Below are positions 6,413-13,162 of a stretch of DNA of 18,581 nucleotides, piece by piece. The notes below the pieces were generated by a model that saw only the letters and a program-made list of their open reading frames with translations, made no database searches and was not told the origin of the DNA. The position numbers and the translations under genes are program-made. Each line of letters starts with the position of its first letter. Position 1 is the stretch's first letter. Origin of the DNA: Nanobdellota archaeon (GTDB lineage: Archaea > Nanobdellota > Nanobdellia > SCGC-AAA011-G17 > GW2011-AR17); NCBI GenBank assembly GCA_030018575.1, contig JASEIA010000019.1, positions 1 to 18,581 on the forward strand. Reading direction: 5' to 3'.

Positions 6413-7552
6413 CTACAGGACAGCCTCTATATCAGCAAGCCTCTGCAGCTTGCATTCCCTTTCCTTGCCGTGAATGCCTGTCTTTATGTAGGGGATTTCC
6501 CAGGCGACTGCCAAATCAGCTATCATCGTGTCCATTGTCTCGCCAGAGCGGTGGGATATTACTGTTATGATGTCGTTTGCCTTTGCAAAGTCAACAACTT
6601 TCTTTGCCTGTATTATTGAGCCAATCTGGTTCGGCTTTATTATCATGCAGTTGATTGCCTTGCGCTTTAATGCTTCCTTTAATCTTTCTAAATTTGTCGT
6701 TACCAGGTCATCTCCGCACACCAAGGTGGTTTGCCTGATTTTTGAAAAGCCGTCAAAATCCTCTTCATTTAATGGGTCTTCAACATAGCACAGGAAATGC
6801 TCCTTTATGATGAGATTAACGAACTCTATCTGCTGCTTGCTGGTTAATTTAGCAGCCTTTCCATTCAAGAGGTTCCTGTAATTGTAATGCTTTCCATCCC
6901 AGAAGCTTGAAGCAGCCATATCAACGCCGAAATTCACTTTTATTCCATTGGTGTTCTCAATATTTGAAAGCAATTTGTGAAGGTATTCCAATACAGCCTT
7001 GTCAGAGCCGTTCGGTATCCACGCGCCTTCATCAGTCATTTCCCTCAGTTTTAGCTCTTTTCCTATTTTTTCATGGATTATTCTCATTGCCTCTATATTA
7101 TCCCTTATTGACAAAGCCCTTGGCATTAACAGGAATTCCTGTATGCTTGTCGAGTGCCTCTTTGTGTGCTTTCCTCCGCCTATTACGTTTCCCAAAGGCA
7201 TAGGGATGCTTCTTGAATGCGGGTTGAGGAATTTCCATACCTCGTTGTCTGACATCTCCCTCATGATAGCGTATTGGATAGCCAAAACTGCATTGCCGCC
7301 TAATTTCGGCATAAGGCTGTCTATCTGCTCCAAATCCTCAAATGTGTTGAATTTCAATCCCTTCAGTGTTGCCTTGTGATTGATGTAGAAGCACGAGTCA
7401 TTCACGTCTTTTGCAAATGCCTTTACCTCGTGCGTTCCTGTAGAAGCCCCTGACGGAGCGGATGCCGAGTATTTGCTGTTTATAGTTACTTCAATTGCCG
7501 GCTCCTTTCTTGAATTGAGAATCTTTCTTGCCTTCACTTCTTTTATAATCAT
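6413..7552 (-). CDS. eno: enolase (phosphopyruvate hydratase), short form
   Basis: Converts 2-phosphoglycerate to phosphoenolpyruvate in glycolysis/gluconeogenesis. The 379-residue chain keeps the active-site series of the family: SGASTGTHE (mobile loop), IQEFLLMP (acid/base Glu region), DEGAWIPN, VDMAAS, YVEDPL and CGDDL (Mg ligands Asp, Glu, Asp), IIKPNQIGS (base Lys), ISHRSGET and IKTG (substrate Lys). The opening RKILNSRKEPAIEV matches R-ILDSRGNPTVEV with Gly-Asn replaced by Lys-Glu. Enolases are usually about 410-430 residues, so about 40 are missing, mostly from the N-terminal domain and loops. All catalytic residues are present, so it is probably active. The ATG at 7552 fits the family N-terminus. 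A TATA-like GCTTTTTAATC lies about 25 bases upstream. Confidence 0.93.
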   Translation of the reverse strand: MIIKEVKARKILNSRKEPAIEVTINSKYSASAPSGASTGTHEVKAFAKDVNDSCFYINHKATLKGLKFNTFEDLEQIDSLMPKLGGNAVLAIQYAIMREMSDNEVWKFLNPHSRSIPMPLGNVIGGGKHTKRHSTSIQEFLLMPRALSIRDNIEAMRIIHEKIGKELKLREMTDEGAWIPNGSDKAVLEYLHKLLSNIENTNGIKVNFGVDMAASSFWDGKHYNYRNLLNGKAAKLTSKQQIEFVNLIIKEHFLCYVEDPLNEEDFDGFSKIRQTTLVCGDDLVTTNLERLKEALKRKAINCMIIKPNQIGSIIQAKKVVDFAKANDIITVISHRSGETMDTMIADLAVAWEIPYIKTGIHGKERECKLQRLADIEAVL

Positions 7553-7666
7553 GGTATTTAGTATGTGATTGTTGATTAAAAAGCTTTTGCATGGGCTTGG
7601 AAAGCCAGCCTGCCAACGTGAATTCCCTGATGAAATATTTGTAATTTATCGTCATTTTAGAATATT

Positions 7667-7891
7667 TTGGATGCTCTGGAGAAATGGAGAAGGTTTCTTT
7701 TCCCTCAGAAATGGCATGATGCTAAATCCCCAAAACAATTGCTTAAAAAGTGGGATGACGATAACTTAAAAGTATCCCCTGACGCGATATTGTTCAAACA
7801 TCGGCAGATGGTGCCTTTCTTAAACGATTTTTGCGGTTTGGGCGTAAATGCCCCGTGGAATAGCACCAAGCGCAAGAACCGCCAAAAGTAG
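7667..7891 (+). CDS. doubtful small hypothetical protein, TTG start
   Basis: A 74-residue frame beginning at TTG with no ribosome binding site. The translation is soluble, rich in Lys and Trp (EKWRRFLFPQKWHDAK, LLKKWDDDN) and has a basic tail (STKRKNRQK). The residue mix is more protein-like than a chance frame, but there is no family I know and no good start. It could be the 3' part of a broken gene whose 5' part is the short ATG frame at 7591 in another phase. Confidence 0.25.
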   Translation: MDALEKWRRFLFPQKWHDAKSPKQLLKKWDDDNLKVSPDAILFKHRQMVPFLNDFCGLGVNAPWNSTKRKNRQK

Positions 7892-7928
7892 GATATGCCG
7901 AAGTTTGAAGAGAACCCCCTGACGCTCA

Positions 7929-7938
7929 TATTTAAATA
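7929..7938 (+). promoter_or_regulatory. TATA box for the zinc phospholipase-like gene
   Basis: TATTTAAATA, a symmetric TATA box, lies 28-37 bases before ATG 7966. Transcription would start just upstream of the ATG. Confidence 0.55.
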
Positions 7939-7965
7939 GTTGCCCCGCTGCATATAATTAAAAGA

Positions 7966-8727
7966 ATGAAAGTTATAATCTTTGCATTTATATTTCTGCC
8001 TATAGCAGCCATATTTGTGTCAGCATGGAACGGCGTGACGCACGCTTATCTTTGCCCTGAAGACCATGAAATTGATTGCAATGCTGCTGATTCGCATGAT
8101 TTCCAAAGGAGTAATCCTTATGCAAGCACCTTATATCATGTTTGCTATGACAACAAGGAAAACTGCATGTCCAGGCTTGCTGCAAAATATTTTCTAAAGA
8201 AATATTATGGAGGCGGAGATGAAGATAAGCAATTGCTTGCGGCTGCCGCCCACCTGTTCCAGGATTCTGCATGCCCTCTTCACTGGTACCCTGGATTTGA
8301 AATGTTTGGGCGCGAGATTTACATATCCGCCCCAAAAGCCGCCCTTAGTATCGAGGGAGAAACAGGCCGGCACCTGTCCTCATGGGAAAAGCCATGGAAC
8401 ATCCCAATCAGGTTTAAAGGCGAAACCATAGATATAAACAGCGATTATGTGAATAATCTGAAATCAGAAACCTCTGTGTTTCTTTCAAAAGAGCCTGAAG
8501 AAAGCCTGGAAGAAATCAATGCTATGCTAAAGTCAAAAGCAGTGTGGCACCGCCTGCGGGCATACAGGGATTTTGTTATTATACTGCTCATAATCTCCAT
8601 TCCGATACTTGGCTATCAAGTATGGCAGTACAGGCGCAAGAAGATTCATGTTGGAGAAATGGCTGCCATGCTTGCGTTCCAATTAATCCTGATTATATGG
8701 CTTGTAATGGTTAGCTTCTTCTATTGA
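7966..8727 (+). CDS. membrane-anchored zinc-dependent phospholipase C-like protein
   Basis: A 253-residue protein related to the zinc-dependent phospholipase C / S1-P1 nuclease fold. Residues 1-20 are a signal peptide whose likely cut (FVSA|WNGVTHAYLC) makes Trp21 the mature N-terminus, as in this family, where the N-terminal Trp binds zinc. His26, the HDF at 44-46, His58, and the H96-x3-D100-x5-H106 set (HLFQDSACPLHW) match the other zinc ligands. Six Cys (30, 38, 60, 67 and 103 among them) may form disulfides outside the cell. Unlike the classical secreted enzymes, it ends in two membrane helices (about 203-221 and 231-251) around a basic loop, so the active domain would be tethered to the outer face. 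Substrate unknown: phospholipid or nucleic acid. Confidence 0.8.
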   Translation: MKVIIFAFIFLPIAAIFVSAWNGVTHAYLCPEDHEIDCNAADSHDFQRSNPYASTLYHVCYDNKENCMSRLAAKYFLKKYYGGGDEDKQLLAAAAHLFQDSACPLHWYPGFEMFGREIYISAPKAALSIEGETGRHLSSWEKPWNIPIRFKGETIDINSDYVNNLKSETSVFLSKEPEESLEEINAMLKSKAVWHRLRAYRDFVIILLIISIPILGYQVWQYRRKKIHVGEMAAMLAFQLILIIWLVMVSFFY

Positions 8728-8762
8728 ACCTAAGAGGAATGTAGGCACCCGCAATAATAAGC

Positions 8763-8770
8763 TTTTTAAA
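8763..8770 (+). promoter_or_regulatory. TATA box for the tRNA (CAU) gene
   Basis: TTTTTAAA lies 28-35 bases before the first base of the tRNA, the normal distance for archaeal tRNA promoters. Confidence 0.5.
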
Positions 8771-8797
8771 CCATATGTGATTCCCATTTAGAAGTTA

Positions 8798-8869
8798 GGC
8801 GCTGTAGTTCAGTGGTAGAACGCGAGTCTCATGAGCTCGATATCGGGGGTTCAATTCCCTCCAGCGCCA
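8798..8869 (+). tRNA. tRNA with anticodon CAU (elongator Met or Ile2)
   Basis: A full 72-base cloverleaf: acceptor GGCGCTG/CAGCGCC with discriminator A, D arm GTTC/GAAC, anticodon stem CGAGT/GCTCG around loop CTCATGA, T arm GGGGG-TTCAATT-CCCTC. It lacks the three G-C pairs next to the anticodon loop that mark initiator tRNA, so it is either elongator tRNA-Met or the tRNA-Ile whose CAU is modified to read AUA. CCA is not encoded. Confidence 0.95.
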
Positions 8870-8878
8870 TATATGGTT

Positions 8879-9342
8879 ATGTCCGCTGATTTCCTTGCGA
8901 TATGCAGTAAGTGCAGGGCAAAGTGCTGCAGGATGGGCGGTCCCACTTTCACAAAAGAGGAAAGGAATAAAGTGCTAGCTAACGGCACGAAGATAAATTC
9001 TTCCTGACAAAAGGCAGTTTCTATGAGGCAAAAAGCAAAAATGGCGTATGCTCTTACCTTAAGAGTGACTATTCCTGTGAAATACAGGAAGCAAAGCCTG
9101 CCCTGTGCAGGTGCTGGCCTGTCTTCCCTGGGTATAAAGGCGGCAAAGTATCATATAATCTCATAAACTGCCCCCTTACGCCTTATCTTACAAAAGAGGA
9201 TATTGAAAAATCAAGGAAAGAGGCAGGCAGCATGCCGCCTGAGCTGCTTGAAGTGGCATTGGATTTTTCCACATTATCCAAAAAAGATGCAATAATAGCA
9301 AAGAGAAGGTTTAAGAAGTTTAAACAAACAAGATTATGCTGA
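8879..9342 (+). pseudogene. YkgJ-family cysteine-cluster protein, frameshifted
   Basis: The first part, from ATG 8879, reads MSADFLAICSKCRAKCCRMG, with the C-x2-C-x3-C-C cluster of the YkgJ family (putative Zn/Fe or iron-sulfur binding), and stops at TGA 9005-9007. The second part continues in another phase as GVCSYLKSDYSCEIQEAKP, then ALCRCWPVFPG, the typical C-terminal half of the same family, up to TGA 9340. One missing base near 8996-9001 (TTCTTC in place of TTTCTTC, for example) explains the break. It is either a real mutation or a sequence error. With the base restored it would be a protein of about 154 residues. It follows the tRNA after a few bases and probably shares its promoter region. 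Confidence 0.85.
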
Positions 9343-9349
9343 CAGCCTT

Positions 9350-9625
9350 TTAGATTTCCCCCCTCTCATTCAAATGCCTGATATGCGCCATGTGCTTCTC
9401 CCTCATCTTCACAATGTACTCCCTGTCTGACAAATGCCTTTCCAGAAAGCCGGAGATTAATTCACCGCTCATTATCTTCGGCACAATCACGTAATCAGCT
9501 TTCCCTTCATACAGATCAGCTGCGTCGTGCGCATTGTCCGCAGTTACAATCACAACTGCTGTCACAGTGGCCGCAGGTTCTTGCTGATGCGCAGCGGGAA
9601 AAATGCTTACAAAAAAAGAAGGCAT
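9350..9625 (-). pseudogene. remnant of an RCK/TrkA-N domain, decayed paralog of the Kef-type antiporter
   Basis: The readable part (TAVVIVTADNAHDAADLY, ADYVIVPKIMSGELISGFLE, RHLSDREYIVKMREKH) matches the last about 70 residues of the antiporter encoded next to it (TLIVVANNPNDANDLY, ADYVIVPKIISGESLSHMLR, KHLSNRNYFKELKAKQ). Further upstream the match moves to another phase (SRCASARTCG against LRYANKKNPR), which means a frameshift, and before that nothing is left. It seems to be the 3' end of a tandem duplicate that lost its membrane domain. The ATG at 9625 is probably fortuitous. Confidence 0.75.
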
Positions 9626-9680
9626 ATACCTGCTTTTGTTTTATCTTGCTTCTGTTATTATTCAGTTTATCCCAAAACGC

Positions 9681-11384
9681 CTAGGCATGCCCTCCTTTCT
9701 GGAACTTGCTCATGAACCCTGTCTGCTTTGCCTTGAGCTCCTTAAAGTAATTCCTGTTGCTTAAATGCTTCCTAAGCATATGCGAGAGGCTTTCACCGCT
9801 TATAATCTTCGGCACGATAACGTAATCAGCCCCGGCAGAATACAAATCATTTGCGTCATTGGGGTTGTTGGCAACAACAATCAGGGTGGTGCGCGGATTT
9901 TTCTTGTTTGCATAGCGCAGCAGGGATATGTTGTCCTCAAACTGGGGCACTGTGGATATGACAACAGGGGAGCCTTCAAAGGCAATCCTGTCAAGAAGCT
10001 CTGTGTTGACTATGTCGCCGTACATGCAGTTTATCTTCTGCCTGTTAAGCCTTGCAATAATCTCCGGGTTTGAGTCAATCACGCATATCTGCTTATTATG
10101 GTCTTTCTCAAGCGCCTTCAGGATTATGCTTCCCATCCTGTCGCAGCCGACCAGAATAATGGGGCTCCTGACATGCATCTCTTTTGTTTCAACCGGCTGT
10201 TTTTTCAGCGATAGCTTTTCAAAAATTGCGAGGAACGGCGAAAGAATGGAATAGATTTTGTCCTCATAATTGAACACGTATGATGTAAGCGTGATTGTGA
10301 TTATTGCCAGCGCCATTGAAAGCGATATTACTGAATTGCTGAGCATTGCAACTGCAGGAATGAGTATGAGCGAGAACTCGCTAACCTGCCCCAGCAAAGT
10401 GCCCGTGAGAAATGAAGTCCTTCTCCCATAGCCAAAAACGCTTAATATCAGCATGATTATAAGGGGCTTTGCAAGAAGTATCACAACAAGCAGCGCAATT
10501 AGGGGCCAAGCAATGCTGCCAAGGCTGAAACTCGCAACCTGCAGCCCCAGTGAAACAAAGAATATCGTGATGAAGAAATCTTTCAAGGGGCTTATCTTTC
10601 CGATTATATTGTAATGATAAGGGAGGTTTGCCAGCATGAGTCCTGCAATGAACGCGCCTATTGCAATTGAAAAACCGAACAGCTGCGCGCCCAATGCAAA
10701 GACAAAGCCGACGCTCAATGAAAGGAGGAACAAAAGCTCGTCGCTTCTTGCTGCAAACGAAAAGAGCTTTTCAAGCAGGAACTTGTCAAACAGCACTGCA
10801 ATTGCTGAAAGTATGAATGTGCCTGAAAGCATTTTTGCAACAATCAACCACGAGAATGACGCTGCGCTTGACAGGAAAGGCATCGCCAGTATCACTATTA
10901 TGTCCTGCACTATGAGGATTCCCACAAGAAGCCTTCCGTGCAGGGTGTCAAGCTCGTCCCTCTCAGAAAGGATTTTGATTACAATCATCGTGCTGCTGAA
11001 AGCGGCAAGCGTGCCAAGGAATATTGCATTAATCTGGCTTATGCCGAAAGCAGACGCAATGCCATAGCCCACTGCAAAAGTCAGCGCAACCTGCAGGACT
11101 CCTGCAAGCACTGCAAAGCCGCCGACTTTTTTGAGCTTGTGCAGGTTCATTTCAAGCCCAACTATAAACAATAAGAACATTATGCCAATGTGGGACATTA
11201 CTTCTATGAAGTCAGTGTCCCTTACAAGCCCCAGCGCCAAAGGGCCAATCACAATGCCTGCAATGATGTAAGCAGGGATTAGCGGCTGCCTGATTAATCT
11301 TGCAATATACGCAAAAACAGTTGCAAGAATTATCATCACTGCAATCTCAAAAAGAACCTGCGACGCGCCTCCTGCCAAATCCAT
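9681..11384 (-). CDS. Kef-type cation/proton antiporter (CPA2) with RCK-N domain
   Basis: A 567-residue protein. About 12-13 membrane helices fill residues 8-375, with the CPA2 features GPLALGLVRD, IGIMFLLFIVGLEMNL, STMIVIKIL and FFVSLGLQ. A cytosolic TrkA-N/RCK domain follows from about residue 405: ILVGCDRMGSIILKAL (Rossmann GxxxxG variant) and ICVIDSNPE, whose Asp fits NAD(H) binding. It should exchange K+ or Na+ for protons under nucleotide control. There is no RCK-C domain after it, only about 40 polar residues. The start at 11384 has AGAGGA 5 bases upstream, and CTTTATAA (11408-11415) is a well placed TATA box. A decayed copy of its 3' end lies downstream. Confidence 0.92.
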   Translation of the reverse strand: MDLAGGASQVLFEIAVMIILATVFAYIARLIRQPLIPAYIIAGIVIGPLALGLVRDTDFIEVMSHIGIMFLLFIVGLEMNLHKLKKVGGFAVLAGVLQVALTFAVGYGIASAFGISQINAIFLGTLAAFSSTMIVIKILSERDELDTLHGRLLVGILIVQDIIVILAMPFLSSAASFSWLIVAKMLSGTFILSAIAVLFDKFLLEKLFSFAARSDELLFLLSLSVGFVFALGAQLFGFSIAIGAFIAGLMLANLPYHYNIIGKISPLKDFFITIFFVSLGLQVASFSLGSIAWPLIALLVVILLAKPLIIMLILSVFGYGRRTSFLTGTLLGQVSEFSLILIPAVAMLSNSVISLSMALAIITITLTSYVFNYEDKIYSILSPFLAIFEKLSLKKQPVETKEMHVRSPIILVGCDRMGSIILKALEKDHNKQICVIDSNPEIIARLNRQKINCMYGDIVNTELLDRIAFEGSPVVISTVPQFEDNISLLRYANKKNPRTTLIVVANNPNDANDLYSAGADYVIVPKIISGESLSHMLRKHLSNRNYFKELKAKQTGFMSKFQKGGHA

Positions 11385-11407
11385 ATCCTCTTAATGGAGT
11401 TTTGGGA

Positions 11408-11415
11408 TTATAAAG
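11408..11415 (-). promoter_or_regulatory. TATA box for the antiporter gene
   Basis: CTTTATAA on the minus strand lies 24-31 bases before the ATG at 11384. Its outer edge is 19 bases from the left direct repeat of the MITE-like element. Confidence 0.5.
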
Positions 11416-11433
11416 ATTATGATGAGAAAAAGA

Positions 11434-11441
11434 GGTAAAAA
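11434..11441 (+). repeat. left direct repeat of the MITE-like element
   Basis: GGTAAAAA, repeated at 11609-11616 just outside the other inverted end. Size and position suit a target site duplication. The A-run makes chance similarity less improbable. Confidence 0.5.
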
Positions 11442-11608
11442 GTATGTATTAAGCTCCGAGGATAAAGCCACAAAAAACCTGAAAAAAAGCAGGGTTATAA
11501 AATTGCTCTCCGAGGGAAGAAATTAGATTTAAAGCTTTGCGGGGAAATTGGGGCTATATTTTTATCCTCGGGATATTTTTGCTTGACGAGGGGAGCTTAA
11601 TACATACG
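11442..11608. mobile_element. MITE-like element with inverted ends and flanking direct repeats
   Basis: The left end GTATGTATTAAGCTCC (11442-11457) is a perfect inverted copy of 11592-11607. Next to the left end, CGAGGATAAA (11457-11466) pairs with TTTATCCTCG (11561-11570), the right arm carrying about 21 extra bases. The pair is flanked by GGTAAAAA at 11434-11441 and 11609-11616 (9 bp if the following G is counted), which looks like a target duplication with one extra G at the right. No transposase frame fits in 167 bp, so it would be non-autonomous. A structured RNA is the alternative. Confidence 0.6.
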
Positions 11609-11616
11609 GGTAAAAA
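11609..11616 (+). repeat. right direct repeat of the MITE-like element
   Basis: GGTAAAAA, the partner of 11434-11441. One G (11608) separates it from the right inverted end. The TATA box of the small RNA begins 7 bases further on. Confidence 0.5.
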
Positions 11617-11622
11617 GATAGA

Positions 11623-11630
11623 TTTATATA
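11623..11630 (+). promoter_or_regulatory. TATA box for the small RNA
   Basis: TTTATATA is the best-matching archaeal TATA box in the window. Transcription is expected about 22-27 bases downstream, which is where the base-paired RNA begins. Confidence 0.6.
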
Positions 11631-11649
11631 GGAGATTGTACCCTTAACA

Positions 11650-11735
11650 ATAAGGGGTTGCCCAGTGGACCTCAGCCTACGGCTGGGCGGAAATCTGGTA
11701 CTGAGCTTCGGCTCCCACCCCTAACTTATTTTTTT
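11650..11735 (+). ncRNA. structured small RNA candidate with its own promoter and T-run
   Basis: About 80 bases, AT-poor against the surroundings. AGGGGT (11653-11658) pairs with ACCCCT (11717-11722), and ATAAG/CTTAT can extend the closing stem. Inside, GCCCAG (11660-11665) pairs with CTGGGC (11683-11688), with an alternative hairpin CAGCC-TAC-GGCTG. GAGC-TTCG-GCTC (11703-11714) is a UUCG tetraloop hairpin. A strong TATA box lies upstream, and a run of seven T (11729-11735) follows the closing stem. No open frame covers it. It is not a tRNA: the arms and loops do not fit. I cannot assign it to SRP RNA, RNase P RNA or a C/D or H/ACA guide. Confidence 0.65.
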
Positions 11736-11770
11736 CTTCAAATAAATAAACCTATTAAGATGATTCTCAT

Positions 11771-12181
11771 TCATTGTAATGGATACTCTTTCCCTTTTCG
11801 TATTCTTGTTACATAATGGTGCGCAGGGCTATTTCTGTCTGCTTTTTCTCCTGATACCTTGCTGTAAAGTTCTGCTCTTAGGAATAAGATAAGATTGTTG
11901 TGCATAGCCCTCTTTGAGATATCTGTGCATATTCTTATCGAAACTATTGCTTTGGGGCTTATTGCATTAATACAGAGGGCAATTGCAACGCAATGGACTT
12001 TTTCTGTAAATCCCGGAACGCTTGCTTTCCCGTATATCTGGAAATATTTCTTCTTAAGCCTTGCAGGCACTTCTACGCTGTATTTTGTTTCACCATCACT
12101 TATACCCACATAATGCGTTTCAATAAGATAAGGGCGCATCGAGGTGTCAATGCTGAAGTTGCCTCTTTCTCTTTTTGCCAT
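11771..12181 (-). CDS. hypothetical protein, soluble, basic
   Basis: A 136-residue soluble protein with many Lys/Arg and no membrane segment. It opens MAKRERGNFSIDTSMRPYLI, and its middle has alternating strands (VHCVAIALCINAI, AIVSIRICTDIS) before a helix KRAMHNNLILFLRAELYSKV, a mixed alpha/beta pattern. The IDTSMRPYLIETHYVGISDG stretch loosely recalls RNase H-like folds, but catalytic acids are not clear, so I give no function. The ATG at 12181 has a TATA box (12202-12211) 21-30 bases upstream and no ribosome binding site, which suits a leaderless message. It ends facing the small RNA. Confidence 0.6.
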   Translation of the reverse strand: MAKRERGNFSIDTSMRPYLIETHYVGISDGETKYSVEVPARLKKKYFQIYGKASVPGFTEKVHCVAIALCINAISPKAIVSIRICTDISKRAMHNNLILFLRAELYSKVSGEKADRNSPAHHYVTRIRKGKEYPLQ

Positions 12182-12201
12182 CCAGCTTTACATCTTATGC
12201 T

Positions 12202-12211
12202 GATTTATAAA
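12202..12211 (-). promoter_or_regulatory. TATA box for the hypothetical gene at 12181
   Basis: The minus strand reads TTTATAAATC, 21-30 bases before the ATG, with a leaderless layout. Confidence 0.5.
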
Positions 12212-12296
12212 GATTTTTACTGCGTTTTTTTTCAGAAATTCCGTAAATTTTCCGAGGGGAAATCACGCTTCAGTCAAGACAGAAAAAAAGAAAAAA

Positions 12297-12746
12297 TTAC
12301 CAGCGCTTTAAAACTGTTACTCCACCTGCTATGCCTGCCAGCGCAAAAAATCCGCCAAGATAAAGCAGTGCATTGCTCCTGTCATTTGCATCAGCCACAT
12401 TCCCAATCCTTTCAGCAGCCTTCTCAAGCACCAGGGGATAAAGCTTAGGCGAATTTTTTACATCCTCTGCAAGCCCTGCAATGTCCTTTCTTGCCTCTGC
12501 AAGCCCTTCAAGGGTTCTTTTTTCAGAAGCCCTGTCCATTGCTTCCAATGCATAGTTCAATGCTTCGCTTGCCTTTTGCGGGTTATTGCCGTCGCACTGC
12601 GCAACATAGGCAGAAGCCCCTTCAAGCATGTCTATCTCGTATGTTGTTGACGGCTTGCACAGGTTTGACACTGAGAGTATTCCGCCGCCTACAACAGCCA
12701 GCGCGAACGCGCCAAGCCCAAGGCTGTTTTTTAGCTTGTTGTTCAT
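12297..12746 (-). CDS. small membrane protein with helical middle and two end helices
   Basis: A 149-residue protein of no family I recognise. A basic N-terminus leads into a hydrophobic helix at about 9-27 (LGAFALAVVGGGILSVS). A long, Ala/Glu-rich, mostly helical middle follows (about 45-118, ASEALNYALEAMDRASEKRT and onward), and a second membrane helix near 126-145 (ALLYLGGFFALAGIAGGVTV) precedes KRW. It is the last gene of a four-gene minus-strand operon. Its ATG lies 4 bases after the stop of the DUF1523-like gene, whose end supplies GTGGAG as ribosome binding site. The helical domain could form a coiled coil outside the membrane. Confidence 0.7.
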   Translation of the reverse strand: MNNKLKNSLGLGAFALAVVGGGILSVSNLCKPSTTYEIDMLEGASAYVAQCDGNNPQKASEALNYALEAMDRASEKRTLEGLAEARKDIAGLAEDVKNSPKLYPLVLEKAAERIGNVADANDRSNALLYLGGFFALAGIAGGVTVLKRW

Positions 12747-12750
12747 TTTC

Positions 12751-13143
12751 TTACTCCACTTTCTCTATTGACACAATGTTCTCATACCATGAGAGGAACG
12801 GGACTCTCCAGCCGTATGTTTTTATGTCAACAACTGCATTTTCATTTTTTGCCGCATTTGCCTTTGACTGGATATTTGAGGAATCCCACTTGCACCTGCC
12901 AAAAAAGCATTCCATTGAGGAATCAGTGTTCTCAAAAGCCATTGCCTCGCCTGTGTTCACGTCTTCTGCAAACACTATGTATTTGCTGTCATCTCCCTTG
13001 TTTACCCTTTCAGCGCCGGTTACCTTAACCCTGTAGGTTTCCCTGTCCCAGTGCTTGCATGTCACCGCGCCGCACGCGCCTGCCGCAACAACGGCAACCA
13101 ATCCGCCTATCAAAACGCCTTTTCCGATTCTTTTAAGGTTCAT
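12751..13143 (-). CDS. DUF1523-like membrane-anchored protein
   Basis: A 130-residue protein. A membrane anchor at about 8-28 (KGVLIGGLVAVVAAGACGAV) is followed by the DUF1523 pattern: ETYRVKVTGAERVNKGDDSKY, an FAEDVNTGEAMAFENTDSS strand pair, and near the end VVDIKTYGWRVPFLSWYENI, whose YGWR-P-LS core is the best mark of that family. Members are known mainly from bacteria and phages and have no assigned activity. Four Cys (24, 29 and two in ECFFGRCK) may form disulfides outside. The leader GGAGGAAAATAAAAA before the ATG is nearly the same as for two other genes of the operon. The family call is by eye. Confidence 0.7.
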   Translation of the reverse strand: MNLKRIGKGVLIGGLVAVVAAGACGAVTCKHWDRETYRVKVTGAERVNKGDDSKYIVFAEDVNTGEAMAFENTDSSMECFFGRCKWDSSNIQSKANAAKNENAVVDIKTYGWRVPFLSWYENIVSIEKVE

Positions 13144-13162
13144 TTTTTATTTTCCTCCTTAC
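13143..13162 (-). promoter_or_regulatory. repeated leader GGAGGAAAATAAA before three operon genes
   Basis: The minus strand reads GGAGGAAAATAAAAA directly before the ATG of the DUF1523-like gene. Practically the same string precedes the lipoprotein ATG (13414-13430) and, one or two A shorter, the 65-residue gene (13615-13629). Such uniform ribosome binding leaders are not seen for other genes here. Confidence 0.6.

Larger units (their letters stand above)
7553..7965. other. intergenic stretch, no convincing gene
   Basis: These 413 bases lie between the divergent enolase and zinc phospholipase genes. They hold the promoters of both. A 17-codon ATG frame (7591-7644, MGLESQPANVNSLMKYL) and a 74-codon TTG frame (7667-7891) lie in different frames, and neither has a ribosome binding site. 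The second reads as Trp/Lys-rich, quite protein-like sequence (WRRFLFPQKWHDAK, KHRQMVPFLNDFCGLG), so it may be a decayed or small unknown gene. I recognise no family. Confidence 0.4.

Noticed and set aside
7705..7953. 82-codon minus-strand frame
   Set aside because: No start signal, low-quality composition, and it overlaps the promoter of the zinc phospholipase-like gene.
8879..9342. programmed -1 frameshift in the YkgJ-type gene
   Set aside because: No slippery heptamer or clear downstream structure; mutation or sequence error is simpler.
11650..11735. tRNA reading of the small RNA
   Set aside because: GGGG/CCCC ends suggest an acceptor stem, but D, anticodon and T arms do not fit, and the loops have the wrong sizes.
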